A stretch of 64,000 nt of DNA from JACMQX01 sp044225675 (GCA_044225675.1 JBGAIH010000002.1:167761-231760); one strand, 5' to 3'; shown: positions 1 to 10,138, counted from the first letter of the stretch. The notes: generated by a model from the sequence alone, not told the origin. Translations and numbers: made by a program.

Positions 1-2051
1 GCGTTCTTCTCGGCGAGGGCTTGCCGCAGCAATTCTTCGATCGCACGACCGGCCTCGCCCTCTTCGATGCATCCGGCAAAGTCCGAGAACGCGAGCAGGG
101 GCAGTCCGTCCCCCCGCGCCGCCCACAACAGCCAATCGGTGATGGGCTCCGCCGCCGACGCCTGCATCTCACGCACGAGGGCCATCGTGCGCCGCACCGC
201 GTCCAGCCCCAGCGCATGTTCCGCCACGATGAAGTCGGGCCGCCGCTCGATCACGGCGTCCACGCACGCCTGTTCGTCAGCCGCCTGTCGCACGGAAACA
301 TCCCAGCCCTGGCAGGCCTGCTCGACCTGATGGCCGCAGTCGGCACTCCCCAGCACCACGATGTCCAGCACGCTTGCGGTTTCCTGATGCGCCGGAGCCG
401 GTTCAATGGGCAGCATGAAGAAGAGACTCGCAGCGCCCGATGAAGCGGTGCCGAGCGTCAGGTCACCGCCTTGCGCGCGAGCGACCAGCCGTGCCGCGTA
501 AGGCCCAAGGGGCAGCAGATCTTGCGACGGTGCCGGTGGATCGAAAAAACGGCTGCGCTGGGACGCCCTCATGGCATTGGCCATCCGCAGCTCGAGCCCC
601 ACACGCTCGGCGCGCTCCACCACCGCAAGGACAATGCGCGCGCCTTTGGGTGCGGACAAGACCGCCTCCCGACCCAGTGCCTCCAGCGCCTTGCCGGACA
701 TGGCGGCATCGCCCAGCGCCCGAACTCCCGGCGACTCGGCCGCCAGATCAAGCGTCACGGTGCGCAAGCGCGCAAGCGGCGCGAGCGCCGAGACGATGTC
801 CATCGCAAGCACCCCCATGTCGATCGGTCCCCGCCGGGGCCGGTACCGTCCATCTTCGAGTCGGGACGCATCCAGAACCCATTGAAGGCGCCGGGTCGCA
901 TCGTCCAGATGCCCTTGCGCCAGCTCGATGAGCCCGGCCTGGCCTTCGGGCTGAGGCATCTGCCGCGTCAGCGCCTGCAGGTCCGTCAGACTCTTGCGCA
1001 GATCGAGCAAAGGGGCCTGAAACGCCAGACCGACCTGTCGCTCCAGTTCCACCTTGCCGTCCTGAGAACGCTGCAGCCCCGCCTTCGTGGCCGCAAGCTC
1101 GGTCGACTGCATCTGCATGGAACGCCGGCTGGCGACAAGCGCCTCCTGGGCCACGACCTCGGGCGTCACGTCCACGAAGGTCGCCACGCATTCGCTCGCG
1201 CGCCCGCCTTGCAGCCGCAGGCTCACGATGTCGGCCCGGACCCAGCGCCAGTTGCCGTCCCGAGCCACCAGCCGAACCTGCGCAGGCGTTCCCGACAGGG
1301 GCCGGCCCATGCGCGCGGCGCGGGTCTCCGCCCGAAACGCGCGCTCGAGCGCAGGGCGATCGGCGGAATGCACGAGGTCAAAGAAGTTGTAGGGTGTGCG
1401 ACTCTTGCCGGCGCTGTAGCCCAACATCGCCTTGAAGGCCGGCGAGTACACCGTGGTCTGCTCGTCCGCATCCCAGCGCAGCGCAGACGCGCTGCCCCAG
1501 AGATGGGAGCTTGTCGCATGAGGCGTACTCGTGGGCGCATGCCAGCCCCCGCGCGCCTGCCGGGCGGCCAGGGCGACGCCTGAAGCGCATGCAAGCGTCA
1601 ACGCGGCTGGCACCCCGCCCCCCGCATCGGGCCCGGCCAACATGGCGAAAACCCCTGCGAAAGCCATGGCAGCAGCCAGACGCGACGTGTCGACAAAAAG
1701 CATGATGGCCAATTGAACTGGCAGGACCCAGGCGAGTGATGCAGGCCCGAGCGCATGGGCGTGCAGGCCCGTCCACAGGACTGCCAACAAGGTTGTCAGG
1801 CTGTCCAGCGGACTGAATCCGCCAGGCTTGACCACTGACTGCAGCGCGTGACTCAGAAAGCGCGTTGCCAGCAACCAGCCGAAGAGACTGGCTGGATAAC
1901 GCGCCGCGATGAGATCCCCGTAGGACGCCGATGCACAGGCACAGGCGGCACAGACGACGGCCAGCGCGCCAGCCTGCTGCGGCGAAATCGCTGTGCCACG
2001 CCGCCATTGGATGGCTCGTAGAAATGATCGGCCTGCCCCAGGGTTGCCCAT
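1..2051 (-). CDS. Membrane PAS hybrid histidine kinase with degenerate catalytic motifs (partial, runs off left edge)
   Basis: Reading from ATG at 2051 leftwards, one frame stays open to base 1 (at least 683 residues), so the C-terminus is missing. Residues ~25-165 are hydrophobic with four or five likely membrane segments. A PAS domain follows (~190-310; LRWDADEQTTVYSPAF at its start), then a coiled region and dimerisation-like helix, an ATPase-like segment and a receiver-like domain. The H-box equivalent reads GLAFQAPLLDL, with Leu (about residue 342) where the phospho-accepting His should be. No clear N or G box is visible. In the receiver the Asp position is Glu (VAEHALG, about residue 611) and the acidic pocket is absent. 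I infer a pseudokinase that may sense at the membrane and modulate a partner, perhaps the divergent intact kinase at 2144. PAS assignment is firm; loss of activity is inference. Confidence 0.75.
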   Translation of the reverse strand, partial: MGNPGAGRSFLRAIQWRRGTAISPQQAGALAVVCAACACASASYGDLIAARYPASLFGWLLATRFLSHALQSVVKPGGFSPLDSLTTLLAVLWTGLHAHALGPASLAWVLPVQLAIMLFVDTSRLAAAMAFAGVFAMLAGPDAGGGVPAALTLACASGVALAARQARGGWHAPTSTPHATSSHLWGSASALRWDADEQTTVYSPAFKAMLGYSAGKSRTPYNFFDLVHSADRPALERAFRAETRAARMGRPLSGTPAQVRLVARDGNWRWVRADIVSLRLQGGRASECVATFVDVTPEVVAQEALVASRRSMQMQSTELAATKAGLQRSQDGKVELERQVGLAFQAPLLDLRKSLTDLQALTRQMPQPEGQAGLIELAQGHLDDATRRLQWVLDASRLEDGRYRPRRGPIDMGVLAMDIVSALAPLARLRTVTLDLAAESPGVRALGDAAMSGKALEALGREAVLSAPKGARIVLAVVERAERVGLELRMANAMRASQRSRFFDPPAPSQDLLPLGPYAARLVARAQGGDLTLGTASSGAASLFFMLPIEPAPAHQETASVLDIVVLGSADCGHQVEQACQGWDVSVRQAADEQACVDAVIERRPDFIVAEHALGLDAVRRTMALVREMQASAAEPITDWLLWAARGDGLPLLAFSDFAGCIEEGEAGRAIEELLRQALAEKN

Positions 2052-2108
2052 GAAATTAACCGTTTCATCCTAATTCAATCCGATGGATGTTACATTTAAG
2101 ATGACTTT

Positions 2109-2122
2109 GTCGAGGCCTCGAC
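2109..2122. promoter_or_regulatory. 14-bp perfect palindrome between divergent kinase genes
   Basis: GTCGAGGCCTCGAC is its own reverse complement. It lies 21 bases before the GTG start of the hybrid kinase at 2144 and about 57 bases upstream of the opposing ATG at 2051. The position fits an operator for the kinase genes, but no binding protein is identified. Confidence 0.3.
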
Positions 2123-2143
2123 GGCCGAAAAGGCAGGCTGAAC

Positions 2144-3937
2144 GTGGAAAATAGCATCAGCGAACGGATGCAATGGCTGGAATTGGCATTTGCCATGCGT
2201 GCGTCTCGCCCCTTGACGGTTGGATTGCTCCTGTCGCTCGCATTCACGCTGGCGCTGATCATGGGCAAGGTGCCCATGGCAACGGCCACTGCCTGGGCAT
2301 TTGTCTTTCTGACCTATATCGTGACGCGCATTGCCGTCACGGCGCATTTCAAGGCAGATGATGGCCAACCCGTTGCCCGGCAGTTGCGACTGTGGCGAAG
2401 GGTCATGGTCGTTTCGGGCGCATGCATTGGACTGATCTTCGGCAGTCTCGCCCTGTTCGCGATGCCGATCCTGAGTGTGCCGGAGCGGGTCGTCATCACG
2501 GGCGTCATCAGCATATTCTGCGTCTCGGCGGCGAATCACGCCCTGTCCTCCCGCGCAGCTGTCCTGGCGACGAACCTCTGCGCCATGGTGCCCTTCGCGC
2601 TCGCCTGGATCATGCTGCCGTCGCCCTACCAGTTGGCAGGCTACGTTCTGCTTGCCGTGCCACTGGCCAGCAGCTACATCAGTCACAACCAGTACCTCGT
2701 CATGCGAGATAGCTGGAAAGTCATCATCAAGAACGAGCAGCTCGCGCAGGAGCTTCGGCGCGCCAACCAGGAACTCAACCAGCTTGGCGCCTCGCGCAAC
2801 CGTCTCTTCGCCGTCGCCGGGCACGACCTGAGGCAGCCTGTGCATTCCATGGGCCTGGCCCTCGCCCACATCAATGAATACGACCCGCCACAGATCCTGC
2901 GGCAGCAACTCGACCGGCTGCAGGAGTCCTCGCAGGTGATCTCGGAGATGCTTCAGGATCTGATGGACATCAGCAACCTGGAGCGTGCGGACTATCAGGT
3001 TCGCCGCGAGCCCGTCTGCCTGGCGCCCCTCCTCGAGCAGCTCCGCGCAAGCCAGGAAGCGTCGGCGTCACGCAAGGGGCTCGATCTCGATATCCGCCCT
3101 GTTTCAAACCGGCTGGCCGTCACGACCGATGCCAACCTGCTGCGCAGAATGCTCTTCAATCTCGTATCCAATGCGATCAAGTACACGCTCCAGGGGAGAG
3201 TGACGGTGGAATGCCTGCCGCAGGGAAGCCAGGTGACCATCCGGGTGTCGGACACCGGTGTGGGCATTCCGGCGGACCACCTGGACGCGATTTTTCAGGA
3301 CTACGTCCGGGTGAACGGGCCGCACCGCAAGGATGACGGATTGGGTCTGGGACTGTCGGTGGTGCGCAGGGCCGCGGACATCCTGGGTCACAGGATCACG
3401 GTGCGATCCGAGCCCGGCCAAGGGTCGGTCTTCGAGATCCAGGCGCAGTCGGCCACGGTCCACGCGCCCGAAAAGAAAAGGACTGACGTGGCCACAAGGA
3501 GCGCACCCTCACGGACGCAGTCCTCCGCTTCGGCTCGCGACAACAGCGAAGTCATCGTGGTCGTCGAAGACGACGAGTATGTGCGGCAGGCTCTCGTGGG
3601 CCTGCTTTCGCAATGGGGATTCGTGACCCTGGCGGGCGCGAGTGCCGCCGAAGCGCTCACCCGGCTTGAAGGTGCGATGAGCATCCAGCTGATCATTGCC
3701 GATCTCCAGCTCTCGATGCATGAAAGCGGGTTTGACGCCATCGAGATGATTCGCCAGAGAACGGGCAACATGGCGCTGCCCGCGCTGCTGCTCACGGGAG
3801 ACGTGCGGCCGTCTCTGATACCGCAGGCGGCCGAACAGGGCATTCGCGTCGCACACAAGCCGATGCCGCCCCTGGTTCTCAAACAGCTCGTGCAGGCCCA
3901 GTTGGCCACGGTCGCGAGGACGGAGCCGCAGACATGA
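2144..3937 (+). CDS. Hybrid sensor histidine kinase with C-terminal receiver
   Basis: 597 residues from a GTG start. The N-terminal ~190 residues hold about six hydrophobic helices and no recognisable extracytoplasmic domain. A coiled segment leads to an H-box VAGHDLRQPVHS with the phospho-accepting His at residue 227. The ATPase domain shows the N-box (NLVSNAIKYT), G1 box (DTGVGIP) and G2 box (DGLGLGLSVV), so the kinase looks intact. After a basic/Ser-rich linker a receiver follows (~465-590) with acidic pair EDDE and phospho-acceptor Asp520 in IIADLQLS. The DLRQP form of the H-box is shared by a soluble/hybrid kinase subgroup often found with single receivers. It is divergent from a degenerate kinase and followed by a stand-alone receiver, suggesting one phosphorelay. 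Signal and output are unknown. Confidence 0.88.
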   Translation: MENSISERMQWLELAFAMRASRPLTVGLLLSLAFTLALIMGKVPMATATAWAFVFLTYIVTRIAVTAHFKADDGQPVARQLRLWRRVMVVSGACIGLIFGSLALFAMPILSVPERVVITGVISIFCVSAANHALSSRAAVLATNLCAMVPFALAWIMLPSPYQLAGYVLLAVPLASSYISHNQYLVMRDSWKVIIKNEQLAQELRRANQELNQLGASRNRLFAVAGHDLRQPVHSMGLALAHINEYDPPQILRQQLDRLQESSQVISEMLQDLMDISNLERADYQVRREPVCLAPLLEQLRASQEASASRKGLDLDIRPVSNRLAVTTDANLLRRMLFNLVSNAIKYTLQGRVTVECLPQGSQVTIRVSDTGVGIPADHLDAIFQDYVRVNGPHRKDDGLGLGLSVVRRAADILGHRITVRSEPGQGSVFEIQAQSATVHAPEKKRTDVATRSAPSRTQSSASARDNSEVIVVVEDDEYVRQALVGLLSQWGFVTLAGASAAEALTRLEGAMSIQLIIADLQLSMHESGFDAIEMIRQRTGNMALPALLLTGDVRPSLIPQAAEQGIRVAHKPMPPLVLKQLVQAQLATVARTEPQT

Positions 3938-4156
3938 GGAACCCGTCCGTGATGTCCTGCGGCAGCGAATCGCGCGCCCGAACCCTCACGCGTTCGCGGC
4001 CGGATCGATGCTGCCACGGGTTGACGCTGATTCGGATTCCGGGATTGAACCACCTGGCCTTCGCTGCCAGAATGTCCTCTGGGCACGAATCCGGAGGTCG
4101 AAACGAGATGATCCGCCCCGCGTCGCGGGGCATGTTCGCATAAGGCATTTTTCATC

Positions 4157-4570
4157 ATGCGCATCGCCATTCTCGACGACGACCCGGCTCAGATCGCCCA
4201 CCTCGTGGCACATCTGAAGTGGCCCTTGATGCCTGGAGACGACCCCATCCACTGCGTGACCTTCGCGGAAGGCATGGCGCTGCGGAGGGCACTCAAGCAC
4301 GAAGCGTTCGATCTCCTCATCCTCGACTGGAACGTGCCGGACCTCGGCGGCGTCGATCTTCTGCGATGGCTGCGCCATGAAAAGGGTGATGCCACGCCCG
4401 TTCTGATGCTCAGCTCCCGATCATGCGAGCGCGACGTTGCATCCGCACTCGCCCTCGGCGCAGACGACTATGTCGTCAAACCTTTTCGCCCGCTCGAGCT
4501 CAGGGCCCGCCTGGCTCGGCTGCACGCAAGACGCACCAGCGGGGCGGCGTTCTGCCCGGGGATGGCATGA
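4157..4570 (+). CDS. Single-domain response regulator receiver protein
   Basis: 137 residues forming one receiver domain: acidic pocket D7-D9, phospho-acceptor Asp57 in LILDWNVPDLGG, Ser/Thr switch region (MLSSRS) and conserved Lys in YVVKPFRP. It resembles the receiver half of OmpR-family regulators but ends right after the last helix, with no winged-helix output domain, so it probably works by protein contact or as a phosphotransfer intermediate. The upstream 219 bases after the hybrid kinase contain no convincing gene. Its TGA overlaps the ATG of the next gene (ATGA at 4567-4570), implying translational coupling. Partner inferred: the kinase at 2144. Confidence 0.85.
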   Translation: MRIAILDDDPAQIAHLVAHLKWPLMPGDDPIHCVTFAEGMALRRALKHEAFDLLILDWNVPDLGGVDLLRWLRHEKGDATPVLMLSSRSCERDVASALALGADDYVVKPFRPLELRARLARLHARRTSGAAFCPGMA

Positions 4571-5220
4571 CCATGAATCCTTCGCCGACCATCCCGCCAG
4601 CGTCCCCTGCGCTCCACGTCGACACCCATCTGGTCATGAATGCCCTGAACCAGCTCGTGGCCCTGGACTCCTCAGGCGAAGGCCCGATGTCGTCCCTGAT
4701 CTTCATGCTGTCGGACTACCTGCGGGAGTCCCTGTCCACCTTGGAATATCCCACCTTGCCCCTGTCCATGGAAATCGCTTTGGTCCAGGCGCACGTGCAA
4801 CTCGCGGCAAGGGTGGCGCGGCAGACTTTGCATATGTCGGAGGTCGACGCACCTTCGGCCGATCCCCATGTCGCGCGCGGTTGCCTGTCGCAGGTGGGAA
4901 CGGCCTTGATCAAGCTGATGCGCGGGGCGAACGAGTGCCGTCTCGAACTGGACCTGGACCCCACGACAGGCTTCAGCGACGACTGGGCGCGATGCAGCGT
5001 CACGGCCTACTCACCGGATCTGGTCGTCGGGGTGGACCCTCAGAACGTCGAGCGCAGGCTCGCCAGCGTCGCGGCCATCAGCGGGGGGCAGGTCGTGCTG
5101 GACGCTGCATCAGCCATCTCCACACCGGCGGCGGGCACCCGGATCGTCCTGTTCTGCAGGATTCGCCTGTTCGCGCCCGATTCGCAGCTCAGCGCGCCGG
5201 GAGATCCAGAAGCCGCATGA
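4567..5220 (+). CDS. LytS-like His_kinase H-box protein without sensor or recognisable ATPase
   Basis: 217 residues, starting at the ATG that overlaps the stop of the receiver gene. Residues ~17-85 match the LytS/YehU His_kinase domain: VDTHLVMNALNQL (His21 as phospho-acceptor), then LIFMLSDYLRESL and a LPLSMEIALVQAHVQL segment, in the same order as in that family. The rest (~100-205) sits where an HATPase domain would be, but N and G box motifs are not recognisable. No membrane or sensor domain precedes it. It may act as a histidine phosphotransfer or dimerisation partner for the upstream receiver. Its last 32 bases overlap the convergent TVP38-family gene. Family placement is moderately sure; the mechanism is inference. 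Confidence 0.65.
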   Translation: MTMNPSPTIPPASPALHVDTHLVMNALNQLVALDSSGEGPMSSLIFMLSDYLRESLSTLEYPTLPLSMEIALVQAHVQLAARVARQTLHMSEVDAPSADPHVARGCLSQVGTALIKLMRGANECRLELDLDPTTGFSDDWARCSVTAYSPDLVVGVDPQNVERRLASVAAISGGQVVLDAASAISTPAAGTRIVLFCRIRLFAPDSQLSAPGDPEAA

Positions 5221-5755
5221 GCAGTTCCGCAAACAGGCTGCAGACGGCGATCGGAAGCGGGAGGCCCAGCAAAGTTCCCAGCACATAGTGCCGCAGCCGG
5301 ACGCCCGACATGGCGAGCGCGTAGTTGAGTGGCGGCGCCACCATCAGAAAGGTCCTCAGAATGACGATGCTTGCGAGCGGTCGCTGATCCAGCCGCTGCA
5401 GCAGGCGCTGCACCCAGGGCCACCTGAGCTGCCTCAAGACGTCGCCGCCAATGGCGCGGATGACCAGAAAGCTGAGTGTGCAGGAGACCACTGCTGCGAT
5501 ATAGGTGACAGCACCTCCCAGCACCTGTCCAAGAGCCAGCACGGCGGCAAACAGAAACACCAGACCCGGAATGCGCAGCAAGCCACCCAGGCAGAACAGC
5601 AGCACGAAGATCAGCGTCCCGCGCAGCGGACGCTCCAGAAATTCACGGCGCAGGTAGTCGAGCTCGAAGCGCTCCGTGACGCCCGAGGCCCTGGCAATCA
5701 GGGCGAGCGCAACGACAAAGAGGAGCAGCAGCCCGAGCCGCGCGTAGGAACGCAT
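5189..5755 (-). CDS. TVP38/TMEM64 (DedA-like) family inner-membrane protein
   Basis: 188 residues with four or five hydrophobic segments, including LGLLLLFVVALALIA near the N-terminus and a central core with GLLRIPGLVFLFAA and LRTFLMVAPPLNYALAMSGV. The latter is typical of TVP38/TMEM64 (SNARE-associated/DedA superfamily) proteins, which are implicated in lipid movement across the membrane. The length is near the usual ~200-230. It is convergent with the LytS-like gene, overlapping it by 32 bases, and stands alone on this strand. The exact substrate is unknown. Confidence 0.8.
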   Translation of the reverse strand: MRSYARLGLLLLFVVALALIARASGVTERFELDYLRREFLERPLRGTLIFVLLFCLGGLLRIPGLVFLFAAVLALGQVLGGAVTYIAAVVSCTLSFLVIRAIGGDVLRQLRWPWVQRLLQRLDQRPLASIVILRTFLMVAPPLNYALAMSGVRLRHYVLGTLLGLPLPIAVCSLFAELLMRLLDLPAR

Positions 5756-5843
5756 ACATCCTCCGTGGATTCGGCAGATGATAGCAACTCCCCCGCACGC
5801 ACGGCCAACGCCGGGTACGGTGCCGAAAGACGCCGGTCGAAGA

Positions 5844-6734
5844 TCAGAAGGGCTGCTGCTGCCGTTCGTACTCCGCGCGCTTCATCCGCAGGTATTCGTC
5901 CCACTCCAGCTCATGCAGCTGGCGGGGATACTGCTCCGTGGCATTGAACCAGTGCGTCAGACGCCTGTCGAGCGCACCAGGGCCCGGCGGCACACTCAGC
6001 CGGGTGTCGATCGCCAGGTAGTAGCGCATGGCGTTTCGCTCGATCACGCCGCGCATGCCGGCGATAGGCTGGGCGACCCCTGAGGCATCGCGCCCGACGG
6101 ACGTGAATCCCACCTTGCCGCGCCCGGCGGTCGCCAGATAGGCGCGCATGGCCACGCTGCCGGCCACCCCATAGTCATAGGCATAGCGCAGGCGAAGGAA
6201 CGTGCGCTTGCCGTCGATCGGGACAGCCTGCAGCGCGATGCGGTAGTTGCTGGTGCCCAGGGGGCCGTCCGGCGCTTCCAGTTGCACGTCCAGGAAGTCG
6301 GGGCTGGCCGCCACCTGCCGCCAGGCGAACTCGGCGCGATGCGCGTCTCGAAGCGGCTGCCCGGTCTTGCGTCCGATGACGACAACCAAGGTCGCGCCCG
6401 TGCCCCGCCCCGACGCCTTGCAGTACTTCGTGTTGATGTGGAGGAACAGGATCTCGCACCACTGGGACGGATCGGCCAGCACGGCCGCAGCTTCGGCAAA
6501 GGGATGGTTCATGACCGCGTCGATGTCGCCGCGAAGCCGCCCCTTCTCGTCCGCCGACTCCAGCAGCAACGGCCGTTTGAAAGGGCTTTGCGCCAGTTGA
6601 TCCGCCAGTTCCGCATGCCGTGCCTTGAGCGCCGCAGGTCCGTCCTGCGCCATCACGGCGAAAGCCGATGCGACCAGCGCGCCTGCGGCTACACAGCGCG
6701 CCGCGCGGCCCCAAAATGAATGTCGGTCGGCCAT
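5844..6734 (-). CDS. Exported protein of unknown function
   Basis: I do not recognise this family. The chosen ATG at 6734 has a good ribosome site (GAAGGA) and begins a clear Sec signal peptide (GALVASAFAVMAQ, cleavage near residue 29), giving 296 residues; an upstream in-frame start would bury the signal. The mature part has no membrane helix. It contains two Cys (WCEILFLHINTKYCKA), a beta-rich middle and an acidic/basic C-terminal helix ending YERQQQPF. It is probably periplasmic. It lies divergently upstream of groESL, whose promoter begins about 105 bases away. Confidence 0.7.
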   Translation of the reverse strand: MADRHSFWGRAARCVAAGALVASAFAVMAQDGPAALKARHAELADQLAQSPFKRPLLLESADEKGRLRGDIDAVMNHPFAEAAAVLADPSQWCEILFLHINTKYCKASGRGTGATLVVVIGRKTGQPLRDAHRAEFAWRQVAASPDFLDVQLEAPDGPLGTSNYRIALQAVPIDGKRTFLRLRYAYDYGVAGSVAMRAYLATAGRGKVGFTSVGRDASGVAQPIAGMRGVIERNAMRYYLAIDTRLSVPPGPGALDRRLTHWFNATEQYPRQLHELEWDEYLRMKRAEYERQQQPF

Positions 6735-6839
6735 GGGTTTTCCTTCTGCTTGAAAAGGCCAGACTAATGCGCTTGCACGAGGCGGCTCTGTATGCCAACG
6801 AACCTCTGGCGCGTTTCGAGGACAAGTTTCTGCCCCTGC

Positions 6840-6869
6840 CTTGAAACACGGCTCAAACGCCCTTATGAT
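6840..6869 (+). promoter_or_regulatory. groESL promoter (sigma70-like, overlapping a sigma32-like match)
   Basis: TTGAAA (6841-6846), a 17-base spacer and TATGAT (6864-6869) form a near-consensus sigma70 promoter. The same stretch reads CTTGAAA (6840-6846) followed 13 bases later by CCCTTAT (6860-6866), close to a heat-shock sigma32 promoter. The CIRCE operator abuts the -10, so repression and heat-shock activation can act at one start site. Confidence 0.7.
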
Positions 6870-6895
6870 TAGCACTCGCAGGGGTTGAGTGCTAA
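6869..6895 (+). promoter_or_regulatory. CIRCE operator (HrcA site) of groESL
   Basis: A perfect inverted repeat TTAGCACTC-N9-GAGTGCTAA, the canonical CIRCE element bound by the HrcA repressor. It begins at the end of the -10 hexamer and lies 94 bases upstream of the groES ATG. Confidence 0.95.
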
Positions 6896-6989
6896 CAACA
6901 CCGCCACGCCCCTCAAGTTAATGAGCACCAACTTTCGTTGAGGCTCCTTGATATCCCAAAGCCAATTGTCTTAATTCCTAGGAGATGCA

Positions 6990-7280
6990 ATGAAACTTCG
7001 TCCTCTCGCCGATCGCGTGATCGTCAAGCGTATCGACAGCGAAACCAAGACCGCCTCTGGCATCGTCATCCCCGACGCCGCAGCTGAAAAGCCGGACCAG
7101 GGTGAAGTGCTGGCCGTCGGCCCGGGCAAGAAGAACGACAAGGGCGAGATTGCCGCCATGAACGTCAAGGTCGGGGACCGCGTCCTGTTCGGCAAGTACA
7201 GCGGCCAGACCGTCAAGGTCGATGGCGACGAACTCCTCGTCATGAAGGAAGACGACCTGTTCGCGGTGGTCGAGAAGTAA
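6990..7280 (+). CDS. groES: Co-chaperonin GroES
   Basis: 96 residues, the normal GroES length. It starts MKLRPLADRVIVKRID and carries the mobile-loop segment (ETKTASGIVIPDAAAEKPDQG) and the roof/core strands ending DDLFAVVEK. The heptameric lid closes the GroEL cage in the cytoplasm and controls substrate folding. A strong ribosome site (AGGAG) precedes the ATG. It is followed after 42 bases by groEL in one operon under CIRCE/heat-shock promoter control. Confidence 0.98.
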   Translation: MKLRPLADRVIVKRIDSETKTASGIVIPDAAAEKPDQGEVLAVGPGKKNDKGEIAAMNVKVGDRVLFGKYSGQTVKVDGDELLVMKEDDLFAVVEK

Positions 7281-7322
7281 TTCTCCCGCCAGTCTCAACT
7301 CACTGAATGAAGGAATCTCAAA

Positions 7323-8972
<1,650 letters not shown>

Positions 8973-9003
8973 TGTCTCCCGCCGGGCTCCGCACCCGACC
9001 AGC

Positions 9004-9032
9004 AAAAAGGGCCGCGCAAGCGGCCCTTTTTT
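9004..9032. terminator. Bidirectional rho-independent terminator after groEL
   Basis: The stem GGGCCGC-gcaa-GCGGCCC is flanked by A5 on the left and T6 on the right, so it can end transcription of groESL on the plus strand and of the DUF805 gene on the minus strand. Confidence 0.9.
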
Positions 9033-9061
9033 CTTGGCGATCCGGTGGGGGAACGCTGCGC

Positions 9062-9445
9062 TTACTGCTCGCCGGGCGCCTTGGTCGCGTCGACAACAGC
9101 AGCGGGAGCGGCTGCGCCAGGGGCGGCACCCCAGGCATTGCTGCCTGCCTGGCTCGGCTGGATCGCCCAGTACAACAGCACCAGCCAGCCCACGAACGGG
9201 ATCAGCCAGAGCAGCAGGAACCAGCCCGACTTGCCGATGTCATGCAGCCGGCGTGCACCGACGCCCAGCCCGGGCAGCAGCAGGGCCAGGCTGATGACGC
9301 CCTGCAGGGCGTTGCTGAACATGCCGATGATGACCATCAGCACAAACTGGAACAACGCAAACCACCAGAACTCCGGACGCCCGGCGCGCCCCTCGAAGTC
9401 CACGTATTTGGTCAGGCAGGTCTTGACCGCTTCTGTGAAATTCAT
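9062..9445 (-). CDS. DUF805 inner-membrane protein
   Basis: 127 residues. It begins with the DUF805 signature (TKYVDFEGRAGRPEFWWFALF), followed by three or four membrane helices and GARRLHDIGKSGWFLLLWLIPFVGW. The C-terminal ~25 residues are Ala/Pro-rich. The molecular function of DUF805 proteins is not established. It is the last minus-strand gene before the groEL terminator and lies 66 bases downstream of the HAD gene, possibly as a loosely attached end of that operon. Confidence 0.9.
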   Translation of the reverse strand: MNFTEAVKTCLTKYVDFEGRAGRPEFWWFALFQFVLMVIIGMFSNALQGVISLALLLPGLGVGARRLHDIGKSGWFLLLWLIPFVGWLVLLYWAIQPSQAGSNAWGAAPGAAAPAAVVDATKAPGEQ

Positions 9446-9511
9446 GAACAGATCCTCCTCGCAGGTTGATGCGGGGCACGTGCCCCAGCCGCATGATACG
9501 GCGCGGCCGGC

Positions 9512-10138
9512 TCAGGCGGGCAACAGCGTTGCCAGCGCGTCCCCCAGTGCAGCCGCGGACTCGAACCGGATGCCATGCCAGCCGAGCTGGCGAGCTGCCT
9601 CCACGTTGGCAGGCATGTCGTCCACGAAGACGGTCTGGGACGGCTCCAGCCCGTGCCGGTCCGCCAGAAGGTCGAAGATCGCGCGGTCCGGCTTGACCAG
9701 GCTCACGTCGCCAGAGAACACGCCGCCGTCGAACCAGCCGATGAAGGGGTGGCGCTCTTCCAGCGCCCGCGCATAGGGCGCCGGCATGTTCGAGAGGTAG
9801 TACAGCCGCACGTCGCCCCGGCTCTCCCTGCGATCGCGCAGTCGGGCCAGCAGGTCGACCGTCGCCTCGATCGGCGCCATGCGCTCGCCCAACGGCGACA
9901 GCATGGCATCGAGCGGGGCATGAGGCAGATCCAGCCGCGCCGCCGTACGGTGCAGCATGTCCTCGAACCCGTGGCTGCCGCGGTCGAATCCGAGCCAGTC
10001 CTCATGGTCGAACAGCGCGCGAGCCAGCGCATGGGCGGCGTCCGCCGTCGGTGCCAGGTGGGCGAAATGCTTTTGCATCAGGCTCACCGGCTGCCATTCG
10101 AAAAGAACAGCGCCGAAGTCGAAGACGATGTTCTTCAT
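9512..10138 (-). CDS. HAD-superfamily hydrolase (YihX-like), probable sugar-phosphate phosphatase
   Basis: 208 residues with all four HAD motifs: nucleophile Asp7 in VFDFGAVLFEW, motif II Ser in YYLSNM, motif III Lys in SLVKPD, and motif IV VFVDDMPANV. The second Asp of the DxD motif is Gly (DFG), as in the YihX group. YihX of E. coli dephosphorylates alpha-D-glucose 1-phosphate. The start overlaps the pgi stop by 4 bases, so it is co-translated with a glycolytic enzyme, which supports a sugar phosphate as substrate. The exact substrate is inferred only. Confidence 0.85.
   Translation of the reverse strand: MKNIVFDFGAVLFEWQPVSLMQKHFAHLAPTADAAHALARALFDHEDWLGFDRGSHGFEDMLHRTAARLDLPHAPLDAMLSPLGERMAPIEATVDLLARLRDRRESRGDVRLYYLSNMPAPYARALEERHPFIGWFDGGVFSGDVSLVKPDRAIFDLLADRHGLEPSQTVFVDDMPANVEAARQLGWHGIRFESAAALGDALATLLPA

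Noticed and set aside
3934..4143. 69-codon frame after the hybrid kinase (ATGA overlap)
   Set aside because: The product has no domain, codon use is not like neighbours, and no ribosome site; treated as intergenic.
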